NCBI GenBank assembly: GCA_018340805.1
Contig: JACMZG010001908.1
Location: 47,531,265 to 47,595,264, forward strand
Reading direction: 5' to 3'
DNA: 64,000 nucleotides
Origin: Microvelia longipes
Lineage: Eukaryota; Arthropoda; Insecta; Hemiptera; Veliidae
A program made the translations under genes and the position numbers. Shown here piece by piece: positions 13,463 to 25,165 of the stretch (position 1 is its first letter; every line of letters begins with the position of its first letter). The notes under the pieces were generated by a model, which was not told the DNA's origin, searched no databases, and saw only the letters and a program-made list of their open reading frames with translations.

Positions 13463-16147
13463 CCTCTTCAACTCAAAACTCCTTAGTCATACTCCTTTGG
13501 AACGCCAACGGTGCTACCCGACACTGACACGAACTTGATATTCTACTTAGAGACAAACGAATTGACTTAGCCCTAATTACAGAGACACACTTTACTTCAC
13601 GATCTCACTTTAACCTACCCAACTATACAACGTACAGGACTGACCACCCCAACGATACCGCACGTGGGGGCAGTGCAATACTGATACGAAACTCCTTATC
13701 TCATTTTCCTTTACCTCCTTTTTCTACGGACGCTATCCAGTGTACCTCTATTTCCTTAAATGTCTCTCCTTATAACCTTGCTATTTCCTCAGTGTATTGC
13801 CCTCCAAGTCGTGTTATTTCTGAACAAGAGTTCTCCACCCTTATTCAGTCCTTTGGTCCCAGATTTATCTCAGGCGGGGATTACAATGCAAAGCATCCTC
13901 AGTGGGGTTGCCGAGCACAGAATCCCCGAGGAGTAAATCTTCTTAGCGCTCTCTCCTCTACTCCCTTTCAAGTCCTAGCCCCGTCTGAATACACATTTTA
14001 TCCCACAGATCCAGCAAAACTTCCCGACCTCCTTGATTTTTTTATAACCTCTTCCTTAACTCATCTAAATCCTTCCTTGAAAGTTTTAAATGATCTATCC
14101 TCCGACCACAGTCCTGTCTTATTAACCCTAGACCTCATTCCTAATAATCATCCCCCCAAGACAAAACTAAAAATGGACATGTAGACTGGAACCTTTTTAA
14201 TGATCTTATAGACAGCAAGCTAGACTTAAACATTTCTTTAAAGACGCCAATAGACGTAGACAACGCAGTTCAAATTTTAACAGAGGCAATAAACATCCGT
14301 TTGGGAATCTACTAGACCATACAAAACTACTATTTCTACGACAAGACCTAACATACCTCTTGAAATAAGACAGCTAATAGCACTTAAAAGACGTTCACGA
14401 TCAAGATGGAAACGTACTCGATACCCACATGACAAACTAACATTTAACAGGCTTTCACGTCAACTAAAATCTACTATACAGAAGTTTAACATCGACAAAT
14501 TTTCTGACTATACATCTCAACTAACGGACAGAGACAGATCACTTTGGGACGCTACAAAAAAACTCCTTTCTTACAAGCATATCCCTTCCCCTCTCCGTCG
14601 CGAAGATGGAAGTTGGGCAAAGACCGAACCTGAGCAAGTTGAAATTTTCGCTCACCATCTTCACAATCTCTTTACTCCTCATCCTGATATCCTCGACCCC
14701 GCTCATGAAGACCAAATTCAAAAAGATCTTTTAACTCCTCTCCAATTGTCTCCTCCTCCTAAAGCTTTCATCCTTCCGATATATCCTATATTATAAAACA
14801 CCTTCCTCCTCGTAAAGCTCCTGGATATGATCTGATAACCTCCCACATACTTAAAAAACTTCCTAAGAAAGGCATCCTTTTCCTTACTTACATCATGAAC
14901 GCTGTTCTCCGCACCACCCATTTCCCCACCTCCTGGAAATTTGCTTCAATAGTCATGATTCCTAAACCATCGAAACCTGCTCACCTTCCCTCCTCCTACC
15001 GACCAATAAGCCTCTTGCCAGTGATGGGCAAAATTCTCGAGAAGCTTCTTCTGCGAAGAATTTACCCATTGCTCTCTCGCCACCTTCCTAACCACCAATT
15101 CGGATTTCGCTCCCACCACTCCACTATACAACAATCTCATCGAATAGTTGACGCAATCTCCTCCTGTCTTGAGAATAAAAAGTATTGCTCGGCTGTCTTC
15201 CTGGACGAGGAACAAGCCTTCGACAGGGTATGGCATGCTGGGTTGCTTTGGAAGCTCAAGACCATCCTTCCTTTCACTTATTACCTTATCCTTCAATCCT
15301 TCCTTAGCAATAGATACTTCCAAGTAAACCTTCGCTCTTCCTTTTCCTCAATCTATCCTGTGAGAGCTGGGGTGCCTCAAGGAAGCATTCTGGGTCCTTT
15401 GTTGTATTCAATTTACACCCACGACATCCCCCAACATCCAAATACAACCCTAGCTACCTTTGCTGATGACAAAGCAATCCTATCAGTCCATAAAGATCAC
15501 ATTTCCGCTTCCGATTACCTTCAAATCCATCTTTTACTCCTAGAACCTTGGTTGAGGAAATGGAGGATAAAAATAAACGAACAAAAAAGTGTTCATGTAA
15601 CCTTTGCTCTTCGTCATAGTACTTGTCCTCCAGTCACCCTCAACCAAGGCATCATTCCTCAATCCTCCACTGTCCGTTACCTTGGGTTACACCTCGACAG
15701 AAGACTGACGTGGGCACACCATACGAAGACCAAACGAACTGACGTTACTCGACGTTTTAAACTACTTCTTAGACTTCTAGACCGTCGGTCCAAGCTAACA
15801 CTAAATAATAAACTTCGAATCTATAATACTATTCTCAAGCCAGCTTGGGCCTACGGTTCGGAAGTCTGGGGTAGCACCAAACCTTCCAACTCTAACCGCC
15901 TCCAAATCCTCCAGTCCAGAGTCCTAAGAACCATCACAAACGCTCCCTTCTTCGTTTCTAACCTCACCCTTCACTCAGACCTTAATGTTCCATTTGTCCG
16001 CGACTATTGCAAATCCCGTTATAAATCCTTCCACGAATCCTTAACAGATCACTTCAATCCCTTGATCCAATCCTTTCCTCCAGAACTATCCCTGATAATC
16101 CTCCTAGACGCCTAAAGCGGCAGTGGCCTAGAGACCTGCTAAATTAA
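13459..16147 (+). pseudogene. Jockey LINE ORF2 (endonuclease-reverse transcriptase)
   Basis: Starts MTSSTQNSLVILLWNANG, the endonuclease N-motif, then has a premature TGA at 13525-13527. The endonuclease continues with LALITETHF, GGDYNAKHPQWG, LPDLLDFF and LSSDHSPVLLTLD, including the catalytic E, D/N and SDH residues. A deletion at about 14180 and further indels separate it from the RT, which shows SYRPISLLPVMGKILEKLL, a motif-A-like AFDRVWHAGLLWKL, GVPQGSILGPLLYSIY and FADD at 15459-15470. Motif A reads LDEEQAFD where relatives usually have a hydrophobic-x-x pattern. The C-terminal RQWPRDLLN requires one more shift near 16090. Not functional. Confidence 0.9.
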
Positions 16148-16269
16148 TTAATTAACCTCCCTCCCCCTTACACGCCTGAGTGATATCATTGGATATCTTC
16201 TCCTTCCCGCCAAATCACGCCACCATATCCCCCTCTCACTAATACTTGTTATATTGAAAAATGTAGTTG

Positions 16270-16273
<4 letters not shown>

Positions 16274-16309
<36 letters not shown>
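16274..16309 (+). other. Poly-A tail of the nested LINE
   Basis: An uninterrupted A run of about 36 bases directly before the right target duplication, the usual 3' end of a Jockey-type insertion. Confidence 0.95.
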
Positions 16310-16313
<4 letters not shown>

Positions 16314-16321
16314 GCGCGTCT
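16310..16321. repeat. 12-bp target-site duplication of nested LINE, right
   Basis: GTTTGCGCGTCT, identical to 11756-11767. Confidence 0.95.
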
Positions 16322-19300
16322 ACTACTTCCAAGGGGACTGAAGTTTTACTAGGAACTGCAGTAGCTTTAATTAAAGATGCGAGAGGCAGTTATCAGCGTA
16401 TTCGCCTCTTGGTTGATAGCGCTAGTCAAAACTCATATATTACATCACAATGTGTAAATCAGCTAGGTTTAAAACCCTTGGAGACCTCTCATGTAATCTC
16501 GGGTCTCAATCAAGCGGTTTTATTAAAGGCTGAAGGAAAAGTGACTTGTATTTTAAAACCTGTATCATCAATGGACAAGTCTACGGAGCTGTATACAGAG
16601 GCTTTTGTAGTTCCTACTATCGCTATGGACTTACCTTCCTCCCCATTACCTGAAAGCTTAAGAGAAAAATGTTCGGACTTTCTCATGGCTGATCCTGATT
16701 ACTGGAAATCAGGACCGATAGATTTTCTTCTTTCAGCTGATCTGTTTTGCGATATAATATCGGGGACTCCCATTAAATTAGGACGGAATGAGCCTAGCTT
16801 ATTACCAAGTCTGTTTGGATATATATTGATGGGAAGCTATCTTTCTTCTAAACAAAGCTCTTCAAATAACTTCTTGACATGTAGCCGTGAGAATTCTTCA
16901 AAAGATTCTATATCATCGGTGATGAATAAATTCTGGGAGCTGGAGGAACCAGTTGCTCCTATTTTTTCTCTATCGAAAGAAGAGCAGTATTGCGAAGACC
17001 ATTTCTGCAGTACTCATGAACGAACTGATTCGGGTCGTTATGTAGTCATGCTGCCATTTAAAAGAGATAACATAGACTTGGGAGAATCGAAGTATCGTGC
17101 TTTAACTAGGCTAACAAACTTGGAATCTAAGCTTAGTAAAGACCTAGAAGTCAAACAAACTTATGTTGATTTTATGCGTGAGTATGCTGATTTAGGACAT
17201 ATGATAAAGGCGAATCAAGAAGGTGCTTATTATATTCCCCATCATGCAGTAGTAAAGAGGCTAGATGAAGGTTTAAAATTACGTGTAGTTTTCGATGCTA
17301 GCGCCAAGGCTTCAAAAGGATCGCTTAATGATTTTCTTCTCCCAGGTCCCAAACTGCAATTAGATATCGGAGATATTATACTAAATTTTAGAACTTACAA
17401 GGTTGCCTTTTCAACGGATATCAAAAAGATGTTCAGGCAAATCCTTATTCATCCTTCGTGTCATAGATTCTTACATATTCTATGCGGAGTGATCCTTCAA
17501 TAGAAGTTGAAGACTATGAACTTGTAACTCTTATATATGGTCTCAACTGTGCACCATATCTTGCACTTCGATGTGTCATCAACTTGTGACAGATGAAGGG
17601 CAGGATTACCCTCATGCCTCGCAAGCTCTGAGGAAAGAAACATACGTCGACGATGTGGTGACTGGAGCAGATACTATTCAAGAAGCTTTGCTCCTGAAAC
17701 AGGAATTAATAGAAATTTTAGCAAAAGGTGGATTTGAGCTCTCTAAATGGTCTAGTAATTCGGACGAACTCTTATCTGACGAAGATTCTAATAAAGTCGT
17801 CAACCTTTCTTCGGATGAAAATGTGAAAATATTAGGCTTCCAGTGGGACCCTAAACAAGACACATTTTCTTACTCAATTCAGACTATACCTGATATTGTT
17901 ACCAAGAGATCAATATTATCAACGGTCGCAAGGATATACGATCCACTTGGTTACTTGTCTCCGGTGATCTTCTTTGTTAAGTACATCTTACAATGCCTTT
18001 GGACCTCAGGATGCGATTGGGATGAACCATTCCTGATGACATTCGCTCACGGTGGGCGGACTTCTCTCTTCAAATTAATGAGATTCAAGACATTCGAATC
18101 CCTCGGTACGTTTCAAGTATTCAGCAGCGTCAATTTCAAATCGTCGGATTCGCAGATGCTTCTAGCAAAGGATATTGCGGCGTTTTATACGTTCGTCTCA
18201 TCACAGAGGATTCGATTAAAGTATTTCTAGTCAAGGCTAAAACGAAACTAGCTCCAATAAAGACCATTTCTATACCAAGGTTAGAACTTTGTGGAGCATT
18301 ATTATTGTCACGATTAGTTCAGTCAATAAAAAATCTGATTTCACGATTATCTATATCAGACATAATATTATTTACTGATTCCACCGTTGTTTTGAGTTGG
18401 TTGCGTATTGCGCCAAACTGTTTGAACGTCTTTGTGGCCAATCGGGTATCCGAGATCATTCATCTGACCGATACTTCATCATGGCAACACGTGAAATCGG
18501 AGGATAACCCCGCGGATCTAGGTTCAAGAGGGCTTCTTCCAAGGGATCTAATTCATAACTCGCTGTGGTGGAATGGGCCAGGATGGCTCTCGCATACAGA
18601 ATCTGAATGGCCTATTAACAGTTCAGCAGATCTAACACAAGATGTTCCAGAACTTAAAGATCCTAAACGTCTTACGGTTTTAGCAACTACATCACGTTCT
18701 ACTGCTGATCAACATTCAGATCTTTCTTTAACGTGGTTAATCAGTTGGATGGAAACCATTTCAAATTACTCGCGTTTAATAAATGCCATAGTATATGTTT
18801 TACGTTTTCTTCGCCGAAAACCGCATACAACGATTTCAGCTAGAGATTCTTCGAAGCTAATGTGAAATATTCAGATTGTTCAATCTCATTATTATCATGA
18901 ATATTCAAATCCTACTTCTTTAATTCACAAGCGCTTGTTGGCACTTTCGCCGTTTTATGATAGTAATGGAATTTTAAGAGTAGGTGGACGTCTAAGGAAT
19001 GCCAATATTCCAGATGCGGCTAAACATCCTATACTTCTTCCAAATAATGCACATTTCACAAAGCTTTTGGTAAACTATTATCACCGTATACATTTACATC
19101 TAGGTCCATCAGCTTTACAGGCAGTAATTCAAACTCGTTATTGGATACCTTCAGCGAGAAGATTAATCCGAAAATTACCTACGAGTGCTTGACATGCTTC
19201 AAGTTTTCAGGATCTCCTCAACCACCTATTATGTCTGATCTTCCAAATCTAGATTCAAAGAGGGTGGAGCTTTCTTTTATACAGGTGTCGATTTTTTCGG

Positions 19301-20203
19301 ACCTCTTAACTGTAAGGAAACATTGCGAAGAAAGTCTCCTATTATTAAATCTTATGTAAGTCTCTTTATTTGCTTATCAACCAAAGCAATACATCTGGAG
19401 GTTGTTCCTACTCTATCAACGCGGGATTTCTTAGATGCGCTCGACCGTTTCATTGCCAGAAGAGGAAAACCCTTAATCATGACCTCTGACTGCGGTACCA
19501 ATTTCATGGGCGCTTCCAATTACATGAAAGAGGTAGCTGATTGGCTAAAGGAGAATGAGACCAGGTCATGCATCATTGATCATCTTTGTCATCAAGGAAT
19601 TGAATGGAAGTTTAACCCTCCTCGCGCACCACATTTCGGTGGCTTATGGGAGGCAGGGGTTAAACAAGCAAAGATATTATTTAAAAGTTATAGGACGTAT
19701 AGCTTTACCAAAGATGAACTTATCACATTATTTACTAAAATAGAAGCCATCCTAAATTCGAGGCCAATAGGACCAGTCTCTTCCGACCCAAATGATCCAG
19801 AACCCCTAACTCCAGGGCATTTTCTAATAGGTCGACCCCTTACAGCTATGCCGGAACCTGATCTTGCTGATGTACAACAAAATCGTCTTGTCAGGTGGCA
19901 AGTGGTACAACAACGCACCCAGGAATTTTGGAATAGGTGGAGACTCGAATACCTTCAAACTTTACAAACTAAGCAAAAGTGGAGGAGAGATTCTGTTAAC
20001 CTAGCTGTGGGAGACACTGTTCTACTTATCGAGGAAAACACGCCACTCTTCACTGGCCTACAGGTATCATTGTTAATGTCTTTCCAGGTCGAGATGGAGT
20101 CGTGAGAGTAGCAGATGTACGCACTCCAAAGGGTACTTATAAAAGACCCGTAGTTAAACTTATTTCTATTAAACCATATTTTGAAACCTTCCTCAAAACC
20201 TAA
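16310..20203 (+). pseudogene. pol: BEL/Pao pol (protease, RT, RNase H, integrase), broken
   Basis: Resumes after the LINE with VCASTTSKGTEVLLGTAVAL. In order: aspartic protease (RIRLLVDSASQNSYIT), RT with LRVVFDASAKASKGSLND, FSTDIKKMFRQILIHP and YVDD at 17643-17654, the A17-type TVARIYDPLGYLSPV, RNase H (FADASSKGYCG, RLELCGAL, FTDSTVVLSW, DNPADLGSRG), the integrase zinc region (HLHLGPSALQAV, CLTCFKF), the integrase core with D in TGVDFFGPL, D in TSDCGTNFMGA and E in GGLWEAGVKQAK, then the DUF5641-like ending EPLTPGHFLIGRPL. Frame changes are needed near 17490, 17570, 18045, 19270 and 20055, and TGA at 18863-18865 interrupts the frame before integrase. The residues are intact but no single frame is, so it is a pseudogene. 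Confidence 0.93.
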
Positions 20204-20310
20204 TTCACCCAATCCTACTACACTTCCTAATCCTATAGCCTAACGGTACTGATTCTAATCTTTGGCGCCCAACATGGGACCTTTTTGAAAAAGGACTTGG
20301 GACCTTTTGT

Positions 20311-20318
20311 GGGCGGAA
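20311..20318 (+). promoter_or_regulatory. Polypurine tract of BEL element
   Basis: GGGCGGAA lies immediately before the 3' LTR (TGTGGG). A purine-rich tract at this place primes plus-strand DNA synthesis, and this version is typical for BEL/Pao elements. Confidence 0.8.
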
Positions 20319-21169
20319 TGTGGGAACAGGACTTTAGGGTATCATTTACATTCTTTTCTTTGTGTTTAATTTTTAATTAAGAAGTACTTTATGTCTTTTA
20401 TTTTAATTACTCTTTTTTATAAAGTATTCTTTTATTTTTCTTTTATATTAAACTGCTTTTATGGTTTATTAACTAGTAATGAAAGAGGTTCAGTTTTTAT
20501 CTACTTTAAATACTTTTATACTATTGCACTCTGATAACTTTGAATGTAAGAATGATGTGATCACAATATGCAAACGAGATTCCTAGGCTTATTGTAATCA
20601 AGACAATTTTTCCGACATCTTTATTATGAAGATAATGAAGATAAAGAAAAATACCCCCACCACCTGTACCTCTAGAAGGGAGCATTGAAAATTGGCGCAT
20701 TCCGCGAGTGACTACCAGCAGAGTAACATCGTCTCCTCCTCACTCCTGTCTACAATCCGTATAACCTTACTAGGAAGTAACAGTCAGGCAATGAGAAGTG
20801 ACGTCACACGAGTAGCTACAGGTGTGCCAACTGAGATTACTGAGGTAACGCAACCTAATCAACCATAACCACCGTTATCAAGGTAACCTCACTTTCTTAT
20901 CAACAGTCAGGATAACCCTCTTATCTATCTGTTATCACACTGTCATCTGTCAACGATCTATATCCTATATATTTTATAACTGTATATTATCAAACTGAAC
21001 CTTAAACTTAATCTTTCATGTTAAGTAAACTTTTGGACTTTGTACTTATAACTGTGTACTTTATTTATTTTCCCTTTTTATCTCAAAAAGGGTGGTCCTT
21101 CGAATAACTTGTGAACCCCTAAGTAGTAGCATCGTTAATTGGACGAATTTAAAGTCCCCTTCGACTACA
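20319..21169 (+). repeat. 3' LTR of BEL/Pao element
   Basis: TG...CA bounded and colinear with 8663-9549, but shorter by about 36 bp because of a missing 20-bp AT-rich block and shorter homopolymers. It starts TGTGGG where the 5' LTR has TGTTGGG. Confidence 0.95.
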
Positions 21170-21174
21170 CCTAG
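21170..21174. repeat. 5-bp target-site duplication of BEL element, right
   Basis: CCTAG, matching 8658-8662. Confidence 0.92.
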
Positions 21175-21692
21175 CTAGGTCTCTGTTGGGTAGCGCTGGA
21201 CAAGCCAGAGCTGAAAAAAACCCTAGCAACCCCGACGTCAATGTGCAAAAGTCATTCTGTAGCCCTGAGCTGAAAGTCAAAGCTCCGCAGGAGACGTCTG
21301 TCTTCAAGAACCGAGAATTTCGTTCCTATTCACTTACGTTATTCGTGTCACCGACTTCGCTTTCACTGACTAAGTTTTCGGATATAAGAAAGCTCAGTAT
21401 ATCTTTTGGGCGTCTATCTCCCCCTGCCGAACTTTAACTTTTCGTGAGCTTGAGACAACAGAAACGCGGATCTTGTGGAAACAAGGATCCAGACTTGTCT
21501 CACATGAAACTGGGACCAACCACGCATTTACGTATAAGCAGCCTAGGAAACCACGTAAAACCCTGGCTGACCTCCCGAGTGTACGATACATGGGATAACC
21601 TCATATTAAGGTCCTTTCCCGGCTAGATTTGAACCCTCAACCTCCAGATCAAAAGGCAAACATTTTACCTCTGAGCTACCGGACCAGGTCTG
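21175..21692 (-). mobile_element. Long tRNA-headed non-autonomous element, copy 1, 5' part
   Basis: Continuation of 8311-8662 after the BEL insertion. Shared blocks with 44846-45500 (opposite orientation) include CTAGCAACCCCGA, CTGAAAGTCAAAG, GACGTCTGTCTTCAAG and GAGACAACAGAAAC. At its minus-strand start lies a tRNA-like head (21615-21692). Together with the A-rich 3' end this suggests a SINE-like retroelement of about 870 bp, unusually long for a SINE. Target duplications were not found. Confidence 0.78.
21615..21692 (-). other. tRNA-like sequence (Pol III promoter head), not a functional tRNA
   Basis: On the minus strand TAGCTCAGAGGTAAAATG (21661-21678) fits the A box and GGTTCAAATCT (21625-21635) fits the B box, about 26 bases apart. 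The D-stem GCTC is present, but the T-stem and acceptor stem pair poorly. It therefore looks like the promoter head of a tRNA-derived SINE or a tRNA pseudogene. Confidence 0.72.
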
Positions 21693-22599
21693 AGTTATTT
21701 AAAATCAATTTTTAATAATGCAAATATATTAATTGTACGATTTAAGTTATCTTATGCTGGCATTTGTAAAAGGTTATTTATTTATTTATTATAAGTGAAG
21801 AGCTGGAGCTAAGAATTTTACCATCACTAATAAGTAATAGTATGAAGGGTCCTTGGAGAAGAAAACATCTACCTTCAAGTCAATTTTCCATTAGTCATTG
21901 AGATGCGCATTTTTATCCCACGGAATATACAGAACTACGGTCCTTCCAAAACCAGCCCCCACAACATTTTTGTACTTGCAGAAAGCAGTTTTTTTAAATA
22001 GTAAGTTATAAGTTGAGCTTAATTATCTTTAAAGTGACTTAGCAGGCTTTTTTAAGTTAACACTTATATGTGATAATACTAATGATAAATAGCTATAGAG
22101 GAAACGTATTCAATCTATGCATTACCAGAAGATGAATAAATAAATAAATAACAATCTATAAATATGAGAGACGATAAAAGACAAATAGGACACGATTTCT
22201 ATTTGTTTAAAATTATATTATATAAATTTTAAATATAAAATTTTATTTATTAATTAAATAATAATTTAATTAATATTATATTAATTTATTATATTAATTA
22301 ATATAATTTATTTATATATTAAGTAAATATTAATTTTATTTATACATTAATTAAATATTAATTTTATTTATGTATTAATTAAATATTAATTTAAATATTA
22401 AATTTTAAATTATATTTAAAATTTTCTTTACTGGAAAATATGATATGAAATAAAATAAGCTTCATGCCATGGCTAGCAGAGTATTTAAATGGTAATTTTA
22501 ATTTTGTTAAAATTGGTTATTCCCAAGGGTAATAAATTATGAAGGAAGAATTAGTTGAATATTCAAGTTATTCCCCAAGGTAGAATGAACTCTTTATAA
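21693..22599. other. AT-rich intronic sequence
   Basis: No gene seen. At 22205-22440 it is almost pure A/T with repeated TTAATTAAATATTAATTTTA-like units, a low-complexity minisatellite. Confidence 0.5.
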
Positions 22600-23240
22600 C
22601 TAAATTTGTTGGGGTGTTTTATAAAACAAATGCGTATAAAGAATACACTACTTCGGCTTTTTGGGGTAGATTTGCACACAGTTTCAGGTGTTTTTGAGAC
22701 CTCCTCAGTGGTTTTCACAAAGTTGTATGTCAGTGTGTGTACTCACATACTGACATATCACTTAAAATACATATTTACTTATGTTATCATCGTAGCTCCC
22801 AGCGTAATTGTGCTAGAGCAATGAAACTTGGTACAAAAATCAATCTTCAGGAATTGTTCTATGACTTAGCAAACATTTTGAAAATCATAAAACACGTAAA
22901 AATACTTTGTTCTATTTGAGATTTGGCACGCATAGTCATATATAAGACCGACATGTGTCCCAAGTTTCATATCATTATCAGTATTAGTTCAATTTTTATC
23001 TAATGACTTGCATCCGTTTTTTTAAATTGAAAATAGCCCAATTGAGTTAAAATTCGATACAAGTGTACACCTTTAAGTAATAAAGGTTTTTGTTGGATAG
23101 TAAAAGTTTAGCAGTATCGGGTGTGGTAAGGGTATTGAATCGATGAGTCCGAAGACGAGTTGAAGTATAAATTTGGTAATTTTTATTTTCTGAGGACGAG
23201 TGAAGCGAGTCTGAAGTTGGGAAGACATTTTTATACTTTA
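22600..23240 (+). repeat. Dispersed repeat family P, long copy
   Basis: Shares with 41165-41770 the blocks GGTGTTTTTRAGACCTCCT, CATCGTAGCTCC, TGGTACAAAAATCAAT, AATTGAGTTAAAATTCG and TCTGAGGACGAGTGAAGCGAG, all in the same order. It also contains CGATGAGTCCGAAGACGAG at about 23138. Non-coding. Confidence 0.8.
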
Positions 23241-23754
23241 TTATTTGTAATTAATACTGTTAGGACAGGAGTTAGAAGGTTTGCTAAAAATAGCAACTAT
23301 GTGTAGCTCCCTCCTGTCCTGACACTTAAACCAAGTTATGAGAATTATTGTTTCTTAGGGTTAACAGTGAAGAGTCTATATAAGGGCCTAAAGTCCCTAC
23401 AGCACTGCTTATTTTCGCCAGTTTACAATACTATTAATTTCGCCACCACAGTGTCTTTATTTAATACAGTGTAATTTAATCAGTGCGCGTGTATACGTAT
23501 ACATCTCCCTTCATTGACTCTCCTCAAGGTATACCCTAAATTTGTAACCATTATTAATTAATATTATTACTTTTTTTATACTTATTCATTTTTATATAAT
23601 ATTATATATTTTTATACCTTTTTTATTTATTTCTGTTTCTTCAATTATTTAGCTCTACCCCATTGCTTTAAAAATACTTATATGAGAATACAATTATTCT
23701 GTTATTTTGTAAAAGGACATTAGTCCGTAAATTTTATAAATAATAATAATAATA

Positions 23755-23830
23755 ATAAAGATGAGCGTAGAGAATCCGATGAGATGAGGAAAAGTTACGA
23801 GGTACCCCATGCCCGATTTTTTTAAATATA
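23755..23830 (+). repeat. Family P terminal fragment
   Basis: GAGATGAGGAAAAGTTACGA then GGTACCCCATGCCCGATTTT with a T-run, matching the family P end. Confidence 0.7.
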
Positions 23831-24799
23831 TTTTATTTATTATTTAAAATTTATAAAAAAAATAAAAGTAAATAAATAAATAAATAATACTCTTTATTTT
23901 AAACCAGGCACATAGTGTGCAAGATGGCATAATAGCGTCAAAATGTAAAAGTAAATAATTGTCACCAATTATCCCAGAAAAAAATATGCGTATAATTTGT
24001 TTCTTTGTTTTCTTTTTTATTTTATGAGATTCTCTTAATATTTATTTCATTTCATTTGTCATCGTGTCAAATAAAGAGAGAATGATGAAAATGATCTTGT
24101 TGGTACAAGGAGAGGAGAAAAAAAAAACTTCTATCCCTTCTCTGTATCCTCCGGACTTGTTCTTTATCAGACAATTTATAATACTTTTTTTTCTTTTCGT
24201 ACACAAAAAAAAGAGATAGAGAGAAAGAAAAAAAATATAAAGAGGAGTAACTAAAAGTTAAGGAGTGTAAAAATATACGAGTGGAAATGTTTATAAAAAG
24301 ACACAAACATTCCCTGCAAAAAATGGTGAAAACTTTTTTTACCTCGCTCTTTTTGTGTCCTAAAATTCTTTTTTCAATAAGATTTATGTTTCTCTCGCGC
24401 CATTTCTATAAAGAATGAAAAGAAAGATAAAAAATAGACCGAAAAATAGACAAAGATAAGAGTAAGGTTAAATAAATATAATAACGTAAATTGTACCAAC
24501 TTTTTTAATTTATTTGAGCTCTTAAATATTTCATAATTAGGGTCATTTTAACAATGATCATAAAATTATAAATTCTTTTTTTATTATATAGGCTTTCATA
24601 CTTGTATTCCTGGTGTGAATATTTGATTAATTAAAATTTCAATATATGCCACTTGATATGGTTTGAATATTTAATAATAAAATAGGTTATTAAATATGGT
24701 TATTAAAGTTAAAATTAAAACAAGTGGCCCTCGACCTCTTGTTTAATGCTGGAGGCGGCATCACGGTCCCCGCGCCTTCCTTGAGCATGTAAGGACAAC

Positions 24800-24990
24800 A
24801 ACCATGTAGACATTATATTACTAGTTTATATAAGTGTCATACTGCCATGATATAAGCAAATTTTCAAATGTATTAATCAAAAAACGTGATTTGTTTACAT
24901 TATGTTATACAATCATTAAAACCGGAATCAATACTGATAATAAATAGTTATTTATGCAACAAGTGATGAAAGTAAGTTTTACAGCTCAAG
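24800..24990 (+). repeat. Dispersed repeat family Q, copy 1
   Basis: Blocks ACTAGTTTATATAAGTG, CAAAAAACGTGATTTGTTTA and AATACTGATAATAAA recur in the same order at 53570-53700 and 60190-60350. Function unknown, non-coding. Confidence 0.75.
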
Positions 24991-25019
24991 TTAAAGTTTC
25001 GTCCTAAGGCAACGCCGAA

Positions 25020-25165
25020 GGAGGAAACTTCATTAGCTCACGAGGCCGGTAGGCAGAGGGAGATAAACTAGTTAGCTACCGAGGCTTGCCGAGAGAGTTA
25101 ACTAACATTTTGGCTCCCGAGGCTTGACGAGGGAGATAATACGAGAGCTGAAAACTTTCATCCCT
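25020..25165. repeat. Short degenerate tandem repeat rich in CCGAGGCTTGCCGAG
   Basis: Three imperfect copies of a roughly 40-bp unit with GCTNNCGAGGC and GAGGGAGATAA cores at about 25038, 25074 and 25113. The following CTTTCATCCCTTGTTG also occurs at 46670-46686, where CTCGGCTTCGCCGAG precedes it. Confidence 0.65.

Larger units (their letters stand above)
11768..16309 (+). mobile_element. Jockey-type non-LTR retrotransposon nested in BEL pol
   Basis: A 4542-bp element bounded by 12-bp target duplications and ending in a poly-A tail of about 36 A. It has a 5' UTR, ORF1 with a PRE_C2HC-like domain and three CCHC knuckles, and ORF2 with an apurinic-type endonuclease and reverse transcriptase but no RNase H, as in Jockey. 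It appears full length. Both ORFs are disrupted by small indels and stops, so it is inactive. An uninterrupted tail and exact target duplication suggest it inserted after the host BEL element and is comparatively young. Confidence 0.94.
8663..21169 (+). mobile_element. BEL/Pao LTR retrotransposon, decayed, with nested LINE
   Basis: Two LTRs, a candidate primer-binding site, a polypurine tract, 5-bp target duplications and a gag-pol order of DUF1759-type gag, zinc knuckles, aspartic protease, RT, A17-type region, RNase H, integrase and a C-terminal DUF5641-like region define a BEL/Pao element. It moves by reverse transcription of an RNA copy and integrase-mediated insertion. This copy is inactive: the gag-pol frame has several frameshifts and stop codons, and a 4.5-kb LINE interrupts it. 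The LTRs differ by about 36 bp in length and by scattered substitutions, so the insertion is not recent. Confidence 0.95.

Noticed and set aside
21615..21692. Functional tRNA gene
   Set aside because: A and B boxes are present but the acceptor and T stems do not pair, and the sequence is part of a longer repeat.
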